This document shows positions 33,401-46,200 of a stretch of 64,000 bases of DNA, one piece after another. A program made the position numbers and the translations under genes. The notes beneath the pieces were generated by a model, which was given only the letters and a program-made list of their open reading frames with translations, did not search any database and was not told the DNA's origin. Each line of letters begins with the position of its first letter. Within the stretch, counting starts at the first letter, position 1. Source of the DNA: Polytrichum commune (taxonomy: Eukaryota > Streptophyta > Polytrichopsida > Polytrichales > Polytrichaceae); assembly GCA_950295325.1 (NCBI GenBank), contig OX485803.1:40503554-40567553 (forward strand), given 5' to 3'.

Positions 33401-36400
33401 TTGTAAAGTTTCTCAAAAAGGGACCAAAGTCAAACTAGCAGCTTGGTGGACCTTTTAAGGAGTTTTCTATTCAAAGAGCTCATTAGTGCGTCTAGGATTA
33501 AAGTGAAGGCTTAAAAGAACTTGGGTAACTTTACCCATGAGCTCTTAAGTTGCCTGTTAGCCAACTCACCCAGATACTTTATGGATAACTTTAACATTGC
33601 AAGCCGCAGACAAGTTTCTGTTATCTGTGGTTAAAGTTCTTTGTTGGCCTCTGGAGCTCATCACAACAAGTGATGTGCTTTGTCACAAAAGAGAATATTT
33701 TAAAAACTCAAGTTGGTAGCTCAAATATGAGGATAATAGTTGCTTTTTAGCACAACTCAATGACTTAAAAATTCCACTTGGTTGCATATCATATCCGACA
33801 TTAAATTGCTCGTATCATCTTCTGGCCTAGGTAGACCTGCCTAATTCGGTTGATTATCTTAATCAGACATCTATATTTAAGTGGTATGTGGTAGTGGCTC
33901 CAAGAATGGATACTCAAAAGACACGTGTTTAAAAGAGATGGGAGTACCTGCTCAAAATTTGATAACCATTCTACGCTCAATTGTGAGCATAATCGGGGGG
34001 ACCTATATGACCATCTAATGAGCACGAGAATCTTGACTTTGATAATGAACAAGATATTCATAGGAGTTTCAAAAATATGAGGAAAGTGGCTGTGGCCTCT
34101 TGCTAGATTTGCTGTCCATCTTGAATTATTTACATGTTTCATATTCTAGGAGAAGTGGGCTAGTGGGAACAAGTAACCATTCAATACACATCTACCTTAT
34201 TTGGGTCCTGGATTATAGAGGTCAATAGACTCATTCTGGATCTATTGCACAATCATTTGAATTGCTAAAATATTTTTTGAGATAGTTGTTAGGTGCTTTT
34301 TTAAGAACTTTGTTGGGTACTGTTAATGACATACTGCAGGAATGTTTGCACAAAGCACCATACACGAAAAAGGAGATTGAAGAGATTCTTCATGAGAAGC
34401 TAGAGAAAATAATGGCAAATTCACCGACCTCTCTAGCTGTGTTGGCTGCTGCCACAAATTTCAAGCTCTATCAGGTAGATTCTTAATGTAGATTTTGGAT
34501 AGTGTGTTGTGTATCTGATAGAAGATGTTATGTAGAAACGTAGTGGTGAAATGACACACCTTGTTGAAAAGAACTAAAGTTGATTGGCACATGTTTTTTT
34601 ACTCTGTTTTGTAGTACCTCAATCTGCACAGGATGGATATAAATTGTAACTAAAATTGATGATTTTTGTGTAATGATTTTGAAGAGGGCCAAGCACGTAT
34701 ATACTGAAGCCAATCGGGTTTACGAATTTCAAGGCGCGACAAGAAAATCAAACAGGTAATACTTCTGAACACGAGGGATTTAGTATTACCAGTTGCTTTT
34801 GAAAAGACAGGTTGTCTTGACAATTTCATGTGTTTCTTTTATCCTTTAAGAGGCCTTTCAACAATGGCCCATTTCTAATGTACTAACCCATAAAGGTCCA
34901 AGAGGCCCATGTTTAAAGTTACATATTGCTATATGGAAGCTGATAATGTCAAAAGTGACCCCATCTAAATGCGAATCATATATCATTTACATTCTTTCAA
35001 CGATAGCATTCATATATGTAGAAGGAAATACAGAACGATTTTGGTTCATGTAAAAGACCCAGATTTAAGTACTTGCCGCATATATCTTATTACCATTGTC
35101 ACATATGACTGTATTTTTACTTCCTTTTGTAGTAGGTTGTGTTGAATATAGTTTCAATCTTCCACACCAAATTAAAATTGACTTGAATACTTGTTGGGGG
35201 GTCTGAACAAACTACTACGTATCCCTTAGAAAGTATTTGGGAGCCTTTAAATTAAAGGTTAAGTCCTTTCTTGATATTATTCAAGTCAGCAAGTTTTTCT
35301 TCTAATCGAAGCACTAAAATTAATGCAGTGAAGAGGAGGTGATGCGGACACTTGGGCAGCTCATGAATGAAAGTCACACAAGCTGCAGAGATTTATATGA
35401 ATGCAGGTACTTTTTGTGGTTGCCTAAATAAACATATTAGGGTCTCTGTCTCCTTCGAATGAATCAAGGATCACATATTTGATAACTGATATATGTGTTT
35501 CTGGAGCTGTATTTTGATACTTTGGTGCTTACATGCTGTCGACTGTGGCAAAGTAGATGTCAAGTTCTTGTTCTCGTCGAAAACATACCAAGTCTTCATA
35601 AAATCAGGGACACTTTACATTGAATCTTGAGGGCCTGAAACAACTAAAATCTCTCATTGGTGGAAAAGGCCAAGATTGTCTTACGTCACTTTATACGAGA
35701 GCTTGAGGGCCTGAGGGACTGAGGAAGTTTGCGTGGACGATTTAATCGTACATGGCATGCAATGGAGAACGGATTTTCATGGTCTACCAGACCCACCTCA
35801 AAACCGGAGAGCATGACACCTGAAAATCTCATAACAACCCTTGATTTAGGGTAACGCATTCTGTGGAAGGGCCCATATGAATAGGCTGGTAATGAAATAG
35901 CATTCAATTGAGCCCAGTTGCGCACGTCTTTACACTACACTTGAAGGCCCATGACCACAAAACAGTCAATTTCAATTTTTGATGGTACGACCTTTGGCTG
36001 AATTTCAAGGGCACTCACAATTTTATGGTCGCAGTCCTTGGCCATGGTGTAAATTACACTATGGTCATTAATTACACTATGAAGAATAAAAGGTTAGGCA
36101 TGTACCACCATTGAGCTCATTTTTTTTCCTAGTGGGTCAGTGGAACTAGCATAGTATCAATATGGGATGTTTGTTATTTGTTTTGTTGCAGTTGCCCTGA
36201 ACTGGAGAATTTAGTGGGACTTTGCCAACGTAATGGTGCATTTGGGGCACGCTTAACTGGAGCTGGTTGGGGTGGCTGTGCCGTTGCCCTTGTCGAAGAA
36301 AATCAAGCCGAGTCCTTCATTGCTACTCTTAAGGTAAAGCTCGGACATGTTACAAATTTCTCATATGAATGAACACCTCAAGAACTTAGCTGTTAAAAGG

Positions 36401-36725
36401 ACTCAAATATATGACTCATACAAACAATTTTGACGAGCCTCACCAAGTCCTAAAACAGTAAATTTAGTATGTTCATGGATTTGAAGCTCTATCTAGGGCA
36501 TTATCTTGTGTCAAGGAGAGACATGAAAACGAACCAAAATAACGCCCACATACCTTAAAGTGTTTTGGGTTAACACAAGGTTGGACTGTCTAATGTTGTG
36601 ATGGATGTGTGCAGGAGGAATATTACTACCCCCTTGTGAAAAAGGGAAAGATCAAAGGAGAAGACTTGGATCTGTACGTCTTTGCGTCAAAACCATCTGG
36701 GGGTGCAGCAATTCTTAAGCTATAG
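28567..36725 (+). CDS. GALK: Galactokinase (GHMP kinase), 13 exons per transcript
   Basis: Phosphorylates galactose to galactose 1-phosphate with ATP, the salvage step for galactose released from cell walls and glycolipids; cytosolic. Exons: 28567-28726, 29198-29376, 29764-29810, 29989-30083, then 30477-30559 or 30623-30705, then 31105-31173, 32676-32861, 33165-33299, 34340-34474, 34685-34755, 35329-35406, 36192-36333, 36615-36725. All phases fit; the product is 496 aa, the length of the Arabidopsis enzyme. Motifs: galactokinase signature [12 protein letters not shown] at 54-65; GSGLSSSAA at 161-169; GTQSGGMDQ with catalytic Asp210; [13 protein letters not shown] at 434-446. Start: ATG in GCCATGG context. 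Odd points: the intron after exon 4 begins with GC, and the exon for the nucleotide-binding loop is present twice. Introns carry repeats R3, R4 (twice) and a decayed family A MITE. AATAAA follows at 36833. Confidence 0.95.
30084..30476 (+). other. GC-AG intron of galactokinase
   Basis: The exon/intron border reads ATGG|GCAAGT, the usual GC-donor context. It must be used: the nearest GT choice breaks the GSGLSSS frame. The acceptor is TTTGCAG at 30470-30476, preceded by a 41-T run. Confidence 0.85.
30409..30449 (+). repeat. Poly-T (41) tract before exon 5a
   Basis: 41 consecutive T ending 27 nt before the exon 5a acceptor AG. It acts as an extreme polypyrimidine tract and is expected to vary in length between individuals. 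Confidence 0.9.
30477..30559 (+). other. Galactokinase alternative exon 5a
   Basis: 83 nt, acceptor TTGCAG and donor AAG|GTGTTT. With one base from exon 4 it encodes 28 residues starting [14 protein letters not shown] and ending EMPSSK. This version is closest to the family consensus. The skipped alternative, exon 5b, follows after 63 nt. Confidence 0.85.
30623..30705 (+). other. Galactokinase alternative exon 5b
   Basis: 83 nt, acceptor TTTTACACAG and donor AAG|GTACTG. In the same phase as 5a it encodes 28 residues starting [14 protein letters not shown] and ending KIQSAK, with no stop. The GLSSS core is kept while the following helix is changed (ISWLLKIQ against ALEMPS). Inclusion with 5a would add 166 nt and shift the frame. 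It may alternatively be a decaying duplicate. Confidence 0.75.
31242..31621 (+). mobile_element. Repeat R3 copy in galactokinase intron
   Basis: Starts TAAGGTATGTGGG and ends CCCGCATACCTTA, imperfect inverted repeats about 380 bp apart; same family as 23063-23429. It lies in the sense orientation within the intron 31174-32675. Confidence 0.65.
32194..32563 (+). mobile_element. Repeat R4 copy, plus orientation
   Basis: The ends AGGTAGATTGGTCTTAATTG and (reverse complement of the right end) TGTAGATGTGCCTAATTC are inverted. The interior carries TTGAGCACGCAGTCCAATCT and ACCACATACCACTCAAAT. It lies in the same intron as the R3 copy. No ORF. Confidence 0.6.
33829..34199 (-). mobile_element. Repeat R4 copy, minus orientation
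   Basis: Inverted relative to 32194-32563, with the same landmarks in reverse (AAGTGGTATGTGGT, ATGAGCACGAGAATCTTGAC, GGAGAAGTGGGCTAGT). It lies in the galactokinase intron 33300-34339. Two R4 copies in opposite orientation in one primary transcript could pair with each other. Confidence 0.6.
35650..36055 (-). mobile_element. Decayed family A MITE in galactokinase intron
   Basis: Blocks matching family A in reverse: TCTCTCATTGGTGG near 35651, and GACCTTTGGCTGAATTTC, CACTCACAATTTTATGGTC and CAGTCCTTGGCCATGGTGTA at 35988-36050. The middle holds further GAGGGCCTGAGGG-type pieces that may be a second, nested MITE. Ends approximate. Confidence 0.5.
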
Positions 36726-36832
36726 CTTTGAAATATCCTGTATATTCTAATTTATTTGTAGGACCGGTGCAACCTATCCCCAACTTATAAGTTTGGCATC
36801 AGAGCCCAAATCCCTGCCGCCTGCTTGGTCTC

Positions 36833-36838
36833 AATAAA
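36833..36838 (+). terminator. AATAAA polyadenylation signal, galactokinase
   Basis: Canonical hexamer 108 nt after the stop codon. No other candidate lies between the stop and the MITE at 37045. Confidence 0.6.
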
Positions 36839-37044
36839 ACAAGCACTGTTAGTAGTGCCTTTTCTTGCAGGTGTTTTCCCAACTTGAAGGCCCAATCTGT
36901 ATCCAAAGAGTGGCTTCTAATGTTTTTTTTTGATACTGAATCATGGGTTGCATAATTGAGGAGTGCACCGAGCAATGACTGAAATTGGCTTCTCGACATT
37001 CAATTTGTATAGACAGAGTCATACAGCCTCAGTTCTTTGACTTA

Positions 37045-37419
37045 GGGCCAGTTCACACTGGGTTCCAAGTCCCGCTCATGTTAGCAAGTCTCTACATGGA
37101 GGCAAAGTCCCAACTTGTGAGCCTCACATAATCACTAAAATATGCTTAATTATCATTAAAGTCGGATCTTGATTATTTTATGCAAAAATATTCATGGGAC
37201 ATGGGTTGAGAGTTGGGTCTAGCTTTTTGCTCGACCCAACTCGCAACACAAGTCCCAAGCCTCACCTCCGAGAAGTGTTGCCATGTAGGCATCCATGTCA
37301 TACTTGGGACTTGGGACTTGGGACCTCGTGTGAAGTGGTGAGTCCCAACTTCCATGCTCTCAACAGTTGAGATTACACAGATTGATTTCAAGTGACTTGG
37401 GCCATGTGTGAACAAGCCC
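37045..37419. mobile_element. Harbinger-like MITE, copy 2 (uninterrupted)
   Basis: Ends GGGCCAGTTCACACTGGGTT and GTGTGAACAAGCCC are inverted repeats, with TTA at the left and TAA at the right. It is homologous to 1247-1943 and supplies the empty site for the insertion seen there (CAACAGTTGAGATTACAC near 37363). It lies 320 bp downstream of the galactokinase stop. Confidence 0.8.
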
Positions 37420-38061
37420 TAAGTGTGAGGTAATGAAGAAGTTACACAAAGTTCTTTCATCGAGAGTTGTATAAATCGTTATTTAGCCATCCAACTCTTG
37501 TACAGAAGTTAGTCTTGGATCGTTCAACCCTTGTGCACAATTTCTTCCTCTATAGTTGTTTGCCACCATATGCTCACATACTAAGTATAGCAAAGTAAGG
37601 TTAGTCATCGTTCCTCATCAATTAATCAATTCAATCAAGATACCACTAATGTACATTTCATGGCCAACATTCTTAATTGGACCCCGATATGGTAAGGCTT
37701 GTAAATATGAATAGACACCAAAAAGACACATGCTATGATGAGATTGAACTATGTGTTGAAAATATTGACATCATTGTAGGTTAAACCCTTTATTGCCCCC
37801 AACAAGTGTGGAGTAATCTCTTGTTGGGGGGGTGTTCTAGACCACCATCTCACATCATCATTTGGGCCTCCCACTTGGCATGTTGATTCTTATATGCTTC
37901 AAGAGATAGGTGAAATTTCCATTAATTTTGGAATTGATATGAAGGAGATTGTTGTTCTGAGGTGAATTTGATCCTTGTAAGTCACAAACACTCGACCAGG
38001 AAAGCAAGTTTTCTTGCCCATGGGTGTTGCCCATTGTAAGAATCAACTACCTTGAGCAATT
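37420..38061. other. Intergenic, nothing recognised
   Basis: Non-coding spacer between the MITE and repeat R5. Confidence 0.45.
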
Positions 38062-38519
38062 TGGGCAACACCCCAAAGCAAATATGCTTCAAAGATGGCA
38101 TTTAGGTTCAAAATGAGACATCCATGATTTGGTCAATGTACTTTGGCAACTTCTAGAAGAGGCATACAAACTCCAAATTTGGAAATTCAAATTCTCACAT
38201 ATATGTTCTCCAATTTTTTACATGCATGTATATTTTGATTTAGGGTTCACATCCATCCCTTCATCCAAATGTAGAACAAACAAGATTCTCACTAGCTGCC
38301 CTCACTTAATAACTTCAACTTTGCGACCATTGGATCTTCTCAAATTTATTGGATTGATGATATTTTGGTTCCCACGCCTTTATTTTGAAGTTGGTTCTAC
38401 ATGCAAGTGGCCTATCAAAACAAATGTTGATGGTAGTGGCCTCAAATGCCCTCGACATCAAGGGAGGTATGACAATTCTAAGTTCATTGAAATGCACCCG
38501 GACCAATAAAGGGTTAATC
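38062..38519 (+). repeat. Dispersed repeat R5, copy 2 (longer)
   Basis: Shares its beginning (GGGCAACACCCCA, ATGCTTCAAAGATGGCATT) and its end (GCCCTCGACATCAAGG, AAAGGGTTAA) with 15913-16150, with about 220 bp more in the middle. No terminal repeats or ORF identified. Confidence 0.6.
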
Positions 38520-40224
38520 GTAAACACAAGTGGGTGGATCTATGACCACTTAAAGAGTTTAAAGCCTTCCCTTTGACCTTTGTAAAATTTGCATCCATTG
38601 CAATTGTGAAACTTGAAATTATAGTTTATATGATTTGGAGTCGTTAACCAAATGAGACAATTCCCAAGCTCATCCAATTGCCAATAAATGTTAGTGGAGT
38701 TTGAAATGCCCACAATAGGGCCACATACCTTATATATAGGTACATTGATTATCCCAATTAGTGCATGTTATTATTTGGAGTCACGCAGTGTAATGACATC
38801 TTACTTAAGAGTTCAATTTTTACTAACAAAAGTTCAATAAGTTGTTCAAACATTATAGAACATAAATGATTTTGCTTGGTAAAATATAACATTCTCATTA
38901 AATAGTTATAGCAGTGGAGAACTCCAAATAGTAACACGTTCTGATTGGAATAATCAGTGTAGTTACAGGTCACCAAATTTCCTTCCCATGAAGTGTGGGT
39001 GGCGGACTTGTGGTAATCGAGGATTTCCAAGACTCCAAAATGCAAATGTGCATTGCAGTAAGCCAGATTTAAATCATAGATTTGAGAACAAATTGAAGAC
39101 TTTGGTGCTGAGGATGCCAAATTACAGATGGAAGGAACTTCTTGCTGTGGTCAATATGAAACTCACTTTAAAATATAATAAAGGGAATGAATGAAGAGTT
39201 TTGTACATGTTCGGTTGTTCACAAATAATTGTTGGTGGTGCTTGAACAAATTTCATTTTCGTAAATACTTTCATGTTCTAAAATCTACACAGCATCTAAT
39301 CAAACACTTTCTTTAGCAACACTCTTCAAGCATACATTCTTGGACAACTAAAGAAGCAAAGAAGCCCAAAGAGGTGATGAGTTAACTACATGACTTTTCA
39401 ACCAATTCAAGAGTGCCATATTCAATCCTCTAGATGTTAATATAGTGAAGGCACAATGTTGTGGGAAAAACATTCAACACAGTGTTGATGCTGCACATAA
39501 ATTCTTAATGCAGTGTTGGCTCAGTTAAGTTGAGATCCCAATTCCCATTATAAGAGCTTTTGTGGTATTGCAGTCTTCAATTGCTTTGGGTAGAGGTACA
39601 CTTTCTTGCAGGCACCAAGTAGTTTGAAAGTCATTGTGCTACATTTGGTTACTTACTTTTTCCCATCATTGGAGATCGTTTACTCAACCTACAAACATCC
39701 ATGAATGAGAAACACAACCAATAAATAACTTACAAGCTCTAATTTTAAAAACAGTTTCACATCGTCTGTTTCCTTTTGACAACCCACAGGACCTTTCTAC
39801 CAAACTCTTTCTTGCGACACTCGAGCATTGATTCCTGGACAGAAATTCAGTAGAATATTAAGATCACCGTGGCTCTGAGATTTGTTGTGAAGATTCTAGT
39901 AGTCAAGGGCTCCAGAGATCTGCTCCAGGTCTGATTAATAACAAACACATTAATAACATGTATGATGATAGTAATGCAACCCTATAGAAAAAGAAAGTCG
40001 TCCTCAACTTAAACTTGGTAGTTTCTAATGTCTGGCTTCTTGTTCTATAGCCTGCCCAACAACTGATACTAAATGCAATCAATTTAAGACCAAACGTGTA
40101 TGATACAAGATATTCTCTCTCTAGTATCAGGTGTCGTTAAGTTACCATCATTTCCAGTTCCAAATTTCTGATGCCCTTCCCCAGATCCCTGACGAGCTAT
40201 TCGAAGTTGCATTTACTGCGTGTC
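38520..40224. other. Intergenic and probable kanadaptin-like 3' UTR
   Basis: Convergent gap between galactokinase and the minus-strand kanadaptin-like gene. The part nearest 40224 must include its 3' UTR, but no clear polyadenylation signal was picked out. No other gene seen. Confidence 0.45.
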
Positions 40225-43200
40225 TTAATACCCAAATTTCTCATTGAGCGATGTTCTTCCATCTCCAGTTTGCCCTGCACAAGAGATAGAACAGACACTA
40301 ATCAGATATATAAATAGCAATAGTTTCATAATTACTGGCAGGGATGTTATGTACCAGAATTTGTGCAAGATATGAAATGACAGTTAAAACCTCCGCACTA
40401 CCTCCATGCATGCACCAAAATTTACCAAAACCTAATATGGAAGGAGTTATATGCAAAACAACCAACTCCCAAACAAAAGTCCAGTCTAATGACTACCACA
40501 TCTACATTGCCTTTAAATTTACATTTGAAGTATGACAAAAACAACTTGCAAAGCATCCAGAAATGTGAGTACACAAAAGTTGTTCACCTTGAGGAGGCAC
40601 CCATGCTTCTTCAAGCTCTTCTGAGTCCTTGTTCAAAATTGGTGGCCTCTCAGGCCCGAGCTTGCGCTTCTTTTTACCCCGAGCTTTGGAGTCAGCCGGT
40701 TTTACACCATCAGGAGTCTGAAGCTTGTTGTGTTCTTCCAGTTCATCCTGTAATGTCAATCCTGTCTTATGCCTAAGCAGGAGTGCAACAGCCTCCACAG
40801 CTGCATCACTTGCACCAACGCCACCTTCGCGTCCCACTTCTTCATCACCAACTCTTCTATCAGATACTTGAGTATTTCCTCCATCATTTTCACTTATTGC
40901 CCTTTTTCTGTCCTTGTAACCTACAAATTCACTAGCAGTTTCAGTATCCTGATCTACTACCATGGTAACATTTATGGTATCCGTCTTGGTGGGCTCAGGT
41001 CGTGGAGCACCAAGAAGAAGAGGGGCCGCCAGGAATGGGATTTCTTCCTTGCTTTCAGCAGCGGTAGCTTCACGGCTGTCCATGTTCACATTTACATCTG
41101 AAGGTGTGTTGATTGATTCAGAGCTGGCCTCAGAATTTTCTAACTTGAGCTGAGAAGCTAATTCTTTTGCACTTTCTTTACTGGCTCGAAGCCTTAAGCG
41201 ATTTTCTACAATATTGTCCACGATCATTGACTGGGTAGAGCTTGCAGATTGAGATTCCCATTTTCGAGAAGCATCACCACCTGGGTCTGCAATTTTAAGG
41301 AGGCGTGCAATCCTGTCTGCTTCTGTCTGCATTTTTGCCAGCTCCTTAGAGAGCCGGGCAGCCTTATCTTTCACTGTAAAACCAAGAATTAATTATCAGC
41401 ATATGTGCTCATCTTCAGCCAGGAGGAAATAAAGCAGGTCATCAAAGTAATGCCAACTCTAAAAGTTATATATAACAAGATATAGAAGAAATGGCTCTTA
41501 TTATATCTAATTACAGCTGTATGTGACTCACCACTGTTCATTTGTACTTACAATACTCCCCTTTCCATTTCCAGTGCTGATTTTCTGGACATGATTCAAT
41601 TTATAAAATTGTACCTCAAGCAAATTGAAACTGTATCCACTACTTGTGTCACATTTTTTTGTGCCACAATAAAGCCCAAATTGACATACCAATATTTGTA
41701 GAGACACTAGACATAAATGCATCCAAGGGATCAACGGTCTCCATTGATGCTTCACTCTCTTCTTTCTCAGCTGTCCTGGCCTCTTCAGCTTTCAATTCAG
41801 CTGAAACAACATCCATTTCCTTTGCAAGAACATCCCTCTTTTCTAGAAGACTTTCTGCTGTCTCCACCTTTTGAACCACCTCTCCATTCTTCTTTAGTCG
41901 TCGCTTGCTTGTTCGATCGTAGAAATCATCATCACTGATAGACAAAACAGTTCTCATCACCTACTGCCCATTTATTTGGAAGTCAAATAATATAGCTGAA
42001 TGTCTCTTCTACTGCTGAAATCAAACAAATAGCAATGAACGAGAGCTTTGATGTCCAATGTAAGTGCATACCTATCATCTTCTTCTTCATCCTCAAAAGC
42101 AAATTTCCTTCCTTTAATTGTTTTTCCCGTGCGTGCACCAACACTTTCTTGGATGCTCTCATTTAATGTCTCCTCCAAGCTTTCCAACTCCTCCATAATC
42201 TGAAAAATCAAATTATCTGATTCCATACTAACAACCAGAATTTATGTAACCAATAAATATAACCATATGTGTCAACATGCTAGTGTCAGGTTCATCGCTT
42301 AAGAAAATTGAAGAGAAGCTCACAATTCCTCTGGATCCCCACACTCACTCACTAGCTCCTAAACAAGAAGGAACCCCTGTGACGAAATCCACACAGTTGA
42401 TTGATTAGCAAATATACTTCAGCTGCTGGCATGATCAAACACCACTCACCAGGACCGCTCAAGAAACCCACCTGTTCAAGGCGTTGCTCATTCCGTGCCA
42501 TTTGTGTTTGTTGCCCTTGCGTGAGGCCCCCCTGGCCAGTCTCCTTGGCTTTTATAGCATCATTCTCTTTTTTCAGATTTGCCATCTGATCAGGCAATTA
42601 GTAGGTTAACATCAAAAAATCAAAAAATATGACCTTTCCATCTCCTGCTGACATACTTCACATGCAAGAATAGTTCACAGTTTATACCTGTGTTTGCAGA
42701 AGCTTAACAGATGGACCTACTTGGTGAGGGAGACACAAACCCAAGACTGGTCCAATTTACACATTTGTGAAAACGATGTAGAATGAAAGGGAATCTACAA
42801 AGCGGAAACTGGTGCATCACTGAGAACAGATGGCTATTGTTTTGTATATTGACTTGAAGATGAGCATGTGTAACAGTCGAAATCTACCTTTTCATTTCGT
42901 TTGTGGACTTTTTCAAGAGTCTTTTGTTGCTTCTCTGTCAATGGTCCTTTGTAGGTCTGCCATGTAAGTTCTTCCAGGTTTTCCTGCACCGAAATTGACA
43001 CAGAATTAGATCTCCAGGACAGACCTTATGCACCTTAAAACAAAGATCCTTCAACTGACATCAGCTGAAAGGATATGTAGCAAGGACTGAAGACGTGGAC
43101 AGTTTTCTCCAATGAAAGTGGAGGTAACATACAAAATAGTGAGGAAGCACAAAGACACTAAACTCTAACATAAGGTACTATCATTGTCTCCATCAGTGGA

Positions 43201-46200
43201 CATGTGCATATTTGAAGGTAGGCTATAAGGCTATTGCTTGGGTATACCTCTTCCTCTTCATCCTCTTCAGCATCCTCCATCATACCCCAACTTGCACCCT
43301 CCAGGGCTGCTGCCTCTGCCTTTGCTCGCTGCAGTGACAATTTCTGAATGGCCTCCTGTTGAGCAGCTTCAGCTACTTTCAATGCCAAGCGTTCTTTTCT
43401 TGAAAGCCCTTCCTGTACAGTAGCCAAACAGGAGCCACAATTTGGGTAAGTGGTTGAAGACCACTTTAGAGGACAAATGGAGCAATAACAACATCAAGTG
43501 CTTTGTTGGGCCATAAGCAGTAGAGTGACATGCCTGCTAACATCTTCACACAATTTGACTACTGTCTATATTTTAAATTTTTGATGGCCAACTCTTTAAA
43601 CCTGTTGTCAGGCTATGAAGTTGCAGCATCTGTTCTTCAAAACCCCAGGGTTCTATGTTCCTACACTTTCAATCAGTTATCTACTTAGTGATGGCATTCA
43701 TTATACATATTGTTCAAAATGCACCCAGGGAAGACCAGGAGTTACTCACAAAACCCCTATGTGTCATATTCATTCTATCCAGAGGAGAAATTAGGTCATA
43801 CCTCAGGCATCAGTTCAGCTGGGCCTTGAAGCACATACAGACGAGTTGAGCTGATAACAGAACAAAGCATATCATTAGCACACTCTCTATGCATTATTAG
43901 CCCCATTTACAAGTGACACTAAAAGCGAAAATCTAGTGGCTAGACCAGACATGCATCTACAAATCATTAGACAACAGAGACCAAGAAAATTGAGAGCTTA
44001 CAGGCCAAAGCGCACAATTCCTCCAACTTGTATCGGAGCATAGACTTTGGCCTTCACCTGGACACATCAACCACAATAACTCAATTTCACTCCCAACAAT
44101 ATGCCACCAAGATTGCAAGCAGGACCAACATGCAAACACTATTCACAGCCTTCTTGAAGCACTGACTAATGGCTACATGCATGCATATGTTGCAATATGT
44201 TGCACGACAAGAGAACATAACGTGTATCCAATGGAGGAATTATCAAGACCTGTCGCTTGTTGATGAAGGTGCCATGAGTACTCCCAAGATCATAAATAAA
44301 TGCTTCTCCTTTGTTGTTGTACTGCAATACTGGAAAAATTGAAAGCCGATGCGTTTTAGCAGGTACACACATTCAAAACATTTTTTTAAAGTCATTCTTA
44401 AATGGATCACAACTCACAAGACAATCTCCAATATTCAGAAAACTTTCAGTCACATACCCTTGCAATGTGGTTGTAGTCCAAGTATTCTGATTGCAAAATA
44501 GGGCACACTTGAAGACCAGGACATCCAAGGGCATGGATAAAGAAAAAACCTAACATTTGCACCACTCTCCTTGCAATCACGCTAATGGAACCTTAACTAT
44601 ATGGCAGTGGAAGTGCAAGAGCATAAGATTTAAGATGAATATGTAGATGTCGCAGGTCTAACCGCTTGATGCACATACACGGATGGTACATTGTGACAGA
44701 AATGGCAGGAAATGTGACCCCGTGCTAATCAATCTCTTGTTTGTGAAGTAGGAGCTCGAAACCAGAGAAGTTGAGGGAGGACATAATCAATAACCTGCAT
44801 GATAGCGGGATGCAGTGGGATGTTCCAAAGTAAAATCGCACCGATCGCTTCGACCAAACATGTATGCTCCCTTCTTTGAACTGATTGCAAAATTGAAGTC
44901 AGATTCATGAACGGACACAGCAGAAGAAATAACAATTATCTAGATACCGCAATTTACCCAGGACTTTTAAGACAACAATCTACTTTTCCAAGATTATATC
45001 CCTTTCATCACCAACACAAGATTTGAAGCAATCACACCATGAATTCTTAAAACCCTAGAGTAGCAGATCAAGGGTAAGAGTAGTAAGGAAAGAAAGAGGT
45101 TACACGTCATAGTTGCCCATAACAACGCCTTCTTTGAGGACTTCAAGCTTGAAAGGGCAGCCAGGTGCTGCACTCCATGAAGGCTTCGTGTACGGTGGAC
45201 CAGAAGAAATTGGCTCTCCTGCCACCTTTACTTTAGGTGCTTCCACTACTTTCCCTGCCACATTCTCTGTCCCTTCGTCTCTGACCTCCTTCACATCTTG
45301 AGAACTGCCTACATTTGCTGCAACAAATATATCCACATATGAGCCATTTTGACTGCAAGCAGTAGTACAAACTCCTTGAAACTCTAGATAGCTCTTTTGA
45401 GCTACTGAACCCACATAATGGAAGATGTCCTACATTTACAACCTGTCAAAAACATTCTCCGGAGTTGGCTTGGCCACCAAGCAGCATGCCAAACTCCAGG
45501 AAACCTGGATTCACCTAATAGCCTCTACAATGCATAGGATATGATGATCAATTAGAGTTGGAGTTTAAGGTAAGCCAACCCAAGACAATCACACATGACC
45601 ACAGTGTCAGCTCAATTGTGCAAATTCTTCGAAACTCTAAGCAGCTCATTTGAGCTACTGAACCCCACATGATGGAAGATGTCCTACATTTGCAATCATT
45701 CCAACTCATCCTGAGAAGTTAGTTTGACCATCAAGCAGCATGCCAAACTCCGGAGAACCCCCATTCGCTACTAATAACCTCTATGGTGCATAGAAACTGG
45801 TGATCAATTAGGTTTGGGGTTTGAGGCTTAAGGTAAACCAAATCAAGATGATTACACTGACCGAAGTGTCAGTTCATTTGACTCATCGCCAAGTGCGCAA
45901 CAACACTTGAATCGTAGAGAGACACTGCTGACTGAATCTGAGTTGAGTAGGTACTGCGTCTGTTTGCTGCAACAAACGAACCATTTTGGCTGAGATAATA
46001 AATGTCCTACACTTGCAATCATTCAGAATCATTCTCAGAAGTTGACTTCACCACCAAGCAGCATGTCCAACTTCAGAAAACCCTCTTTCGTCCCCTGATA
46101 ACCTCTCCGGTGCATAGCATCTGGTATTCAAATAGAGCTGGAATTTGAGGTATAAGGTTAGCCAAACCATGACGATAACACATGACCACAGTGTCAGCTC

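Noticed and set aside
37045-37419. Possible ORF over the MITE downstream of galactokinase (37173-37415)
   Set aside because: The frame follows the MITE sequence, and the other copy of the MITE encodes something different.
40769-41153. Plus-strand open frames over the largest kanadaptin-like exon
   Set aside because: Antisense shadows of the well-supported minus-strand exon 40588-41373.
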